Source of the DNA: Saprospiraceae bacterium
GTDB taxonomy: Bacteria; Bacteroidota; Bacteroidia; Chitinophagales; Saprospiraceae
Reading direction: 5' to 3'
DNA: 61,494 bases
Assembly (NCBI GenBank): GCA_016787415.1
Contig: JAEUUT010000223.1
Span: 1 to 61,494 of the forward strand
Shown: positions 60,191-61,494 of the stretch, piece after piece
Layout: the number at the start of each line of letters is the position of its first letter
How positions within the stretch are numbered: position 1 is the first letter of the stretch
Program-made: the position numbers and the translations under genes
The notes under the pieces: generated by a model
Seen by the model: the letters and a program-made list of their open reading frames with translations, nothing else
Told to the model about the DNA's origin: nothing
The model's database searches: none

Positions 60191-61252
60191 TCACTCCAGC
60201 ACCTGCACTTTCGCGCCGTCCGACAAATTCAATTGTCCGGTCACCACCACGCGGTCGCTCTGCTGCAGCCCCGACACCACTTCTACCTTGTCGTGGTACA
60301 CGCCGCCTACACGAATGGTGCGCGCTTGCACCAGCGAATCCTGCACCACCACATACACTTTGGCATCCTGCAAACTCCCGGCGATGGCTTTGCGCGGCAA
60401 GGTCAGACCCTGTCGGTTGGCATCAAACGTAAAAGTCGCCTTGGCATGCATACCTGCGCGCATGGGGTTGTTTTTGGGGTTGGACACTTCTATTTCCACA
60501 TCGTAGTTGAAAGCGTTGTCGGCACGCAAGCCGATATTGGTCACTTTGCCGGTCACAGGCGCTTCAGCATACACATCGGCTACCACTTTGACAATCTGGC
60601 CTTTGCGTATGTTGAGCACATCGCGTTCGGTAACCTTGACCATGAGAAACAGTTTTTCGAGGTTGGTGATTTGAGCCACCTGAATGCCAGGGCCGATGAC
60701 GCTGCCCCGCTCAATAAAACGCAGGCCCATGGTGCCCGTCATAGGCGCTTTGATGCTGGTATTGGAAATCTGTTTTTTCAACCCTTTTTCCTTCGCTTCG
60801 GCGGCCAGTATGCCGAGTTGGAGGTCTTCGATCTTGTTTTTGGGAGCCGCTTCCCCTTCAATGAGGTTGGTGAGGCGTTCCTGATCCTTGCGCAGTTTGG
60901 CGAGGTTGGCCTGCGTGGCTTCCAGTTCGATGCGCAGCAGTTCGTCGTCGACTTTGGCGATCAGGTCACCCTCTGTCACCCATTCGCCCTTGTTTTTATA
61001 GGTTTCGAGTACCCGGCCGGCTGTTTCGGAAATGACGAACATTTCCTTGACCGGCAGAAAAATACCGTCGGCCTGGAGCGTATTGGCGAGGGTTTCCAGT
61101 TGTGGTTGCGCTACCTGAACGGGGATAAAAGCGCGGGGTATTTTGCTGAGTTCGGCTTCCGTTTCCAATTGTTTTTTATTGGAATAGAGTTTCCACACAA
61201 TGGCGCTCAGGGCCAGCAGGAAAAAAAGCCAGAGATATACACGCTTGTTCAA
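60191..61252 (-). CDS. RND efflux periplasmic adaptor (MFP/HlyD family)
   Basis: 353 residues: an N-terminal anchor (VYLWLFFLLALSAIVWKLYS, 6-25), a lipoyl-like beta segment (VSETAGRVLETYKNKGEWV), a coiled coil (about 110-180: LEATQANLAKLRKDQERLTN and KNKIEDLQLGILAAEAKEKG), and two beta domains typical of adaptors (RGSVIGPGIQVAQITNLEKL and ITNIGLRADNA-like). It links an inner-membrane RND pump to a TolC-type channel. No pump gene follows; the next downstream gene is an acyltransferase. The RND component may lie upstream beyond the right edge or elsewhere. A TAGTTTTG promoter motif lies 28 bases upstream. Confidence 0.92.
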   Translation of the reverse strand: MNKRVYLWLFFLLALSAIVWKLYSNKKQLETEAELSKIPRAFIPVQVAQPQLETLANTLQADGIFLPVKEMFVISETAGRVLETYKNKGEWVTEGDLIAKVDDELLRIELEATQANLAKLRKDQERLTNLIEGEAAPKNKIEDLQLGILAAEAKEKGLKKQISNTSIKAPMTGTMGLRFIERGSVIGPGIQVAQITNLEKLFLMVKVTERDVLNIRKGQIVKVVADVYAEAPVTGKVTNIGLRADNAFNYDVEIEVSNPKNNPMRAGMHAKATFTFDANRQGLTLPRKAIAGSLQDAKVYVVVQDSLVQARTIRVGGVYHDKVEVVSGLQQSDRVVVTGQLNLSDGAKVQVLE

Positions 61253-61279
61253 GAGTTGACAGTTTGAAATGTACGGCGC

Positions 61280-61287
61280 AAAACTAA
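61280..61287 (-). promoter_or_regulatory. Candidate -7 element (TAGTTTTG) for the RND adaptor
   Basis: Plus-strand CAAAACTA; exact TAnnTTTG on the minus strand 28 bases before the start codon at 61252. The rest of 61253-61494 is non-coding and shows nothing else I can name. Confidence 0.45.
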
Positions 61288-61494
61288 TTAAGTTAACGTG
61301 AGTTTCGGATAGGTTTTGTGTGAGATGTCAATAGCGCGAGCATAGTCATCCTACTATACTGTTCTTTTTCCTTGATGAAAAAGAACTGTAATTGCGTAGG
61401 TAGCAAAAAGGAACTTTTTTTACAACGGAGCACAGTTTTTCAAATAAAATTCATTGTCAAAAGGTTTTTGAGTAGTTACGACGGCAAAGATTTG

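Noticed and set aside
1..61494. tRNA, rRNA or known riboswitch genes
   Set aside because: No T-loop (GGTTCGAnTCC-type), rRNA core or recognised riboswitch core was found in the gaps when read by eye; a covariance-model scan would be needed to be certain.

Overview
The window reads as chromosomal DNA of a Bacteroidota bacterium, probably a Saprospirales/Chitinophagales-type gliding organism. This is inferred from the gliding-motility ABC genes gldA and gldF, type IX secretion sorting tails, PorV/PorQ-like, SusC/SusD and carboxypeptidase-regulatory TonB receptors, a fused E1 alpha/beta dehydrogenase, and repeated matches to the Bacteroidota -7 promoter motif TAnnTTTG. No rRNA, tRNA, CRISPR array, prophage or complete insertion sequence was seen.

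Layout. 1-6.3 kb: two unrecognised proteins, the E1 fusion, a HIT protein and greA. 6.4-15.5 kb: a minus-strand trio of TonB-dependent receptor, large T9SS-sorted exoprotein and PorV/PorQ-like barrel. 15.8-23.3 kb: housekeeping singletons (2-hydroxyacid dehydrogenase, lipoprotein, TlpA-like thioredoxin, methyltransferase, GNAT, ribA), then an ECF sigma factor with a TonB-domain membrane partner. 23.6-29.3 kb: gldA-gldF, a second TlpA-like protein, an NHL-type secreted protein, a membrane AraC regulator and a small membrane protein. 29.4-39.4 kb: UvrD/AddA-like helicase, M14 peptidase, TolC, DUF4105 protein, aldo/keto reductase. 39.5-49.7 kb: a nutrient-uptake locus (AraC regulator, susC, susD, VCBS/CRTAC1 lipoprotein). 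50-61.3 kb: histidine kinase, PlsC-type acyltransferase, gliding-type secreted protein with SprB-like repeats, pssA, purS, rsmI, VOC protein, acyltransferase 3 and an RND adaptor.

The outstanding feature is not a gene. Nearly every spacer between non-operonic genes is filled by a long imperfect palindrome whose arms are degenerate tandem 7-, 8- or 9-base words (AGTCCTG, GTGAGAG, GAGTTAT, GGTTATT, GTGTTTTG, GGTTGATAA, GGATTnnnn, CGGATnnnn), inverted around a 3-110 bp spacer. The words differ between loci but the architecture is the same. Two word families share a core, GTAGAGTACACC, and some loci share spacer sequence. About twenty genes have their stop codon inside or within about 8 nt of such an element, at least one gene (DUF4105) takes its start codon from one, and some spacers carry a promoter-like TACTTTTG. 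I treat this as a dispersed, modular repeat system that shapes gene ends. Its function is unknown: terminators, 3'-end stabilisers, mobile promoters or selfish repeats are all possible.
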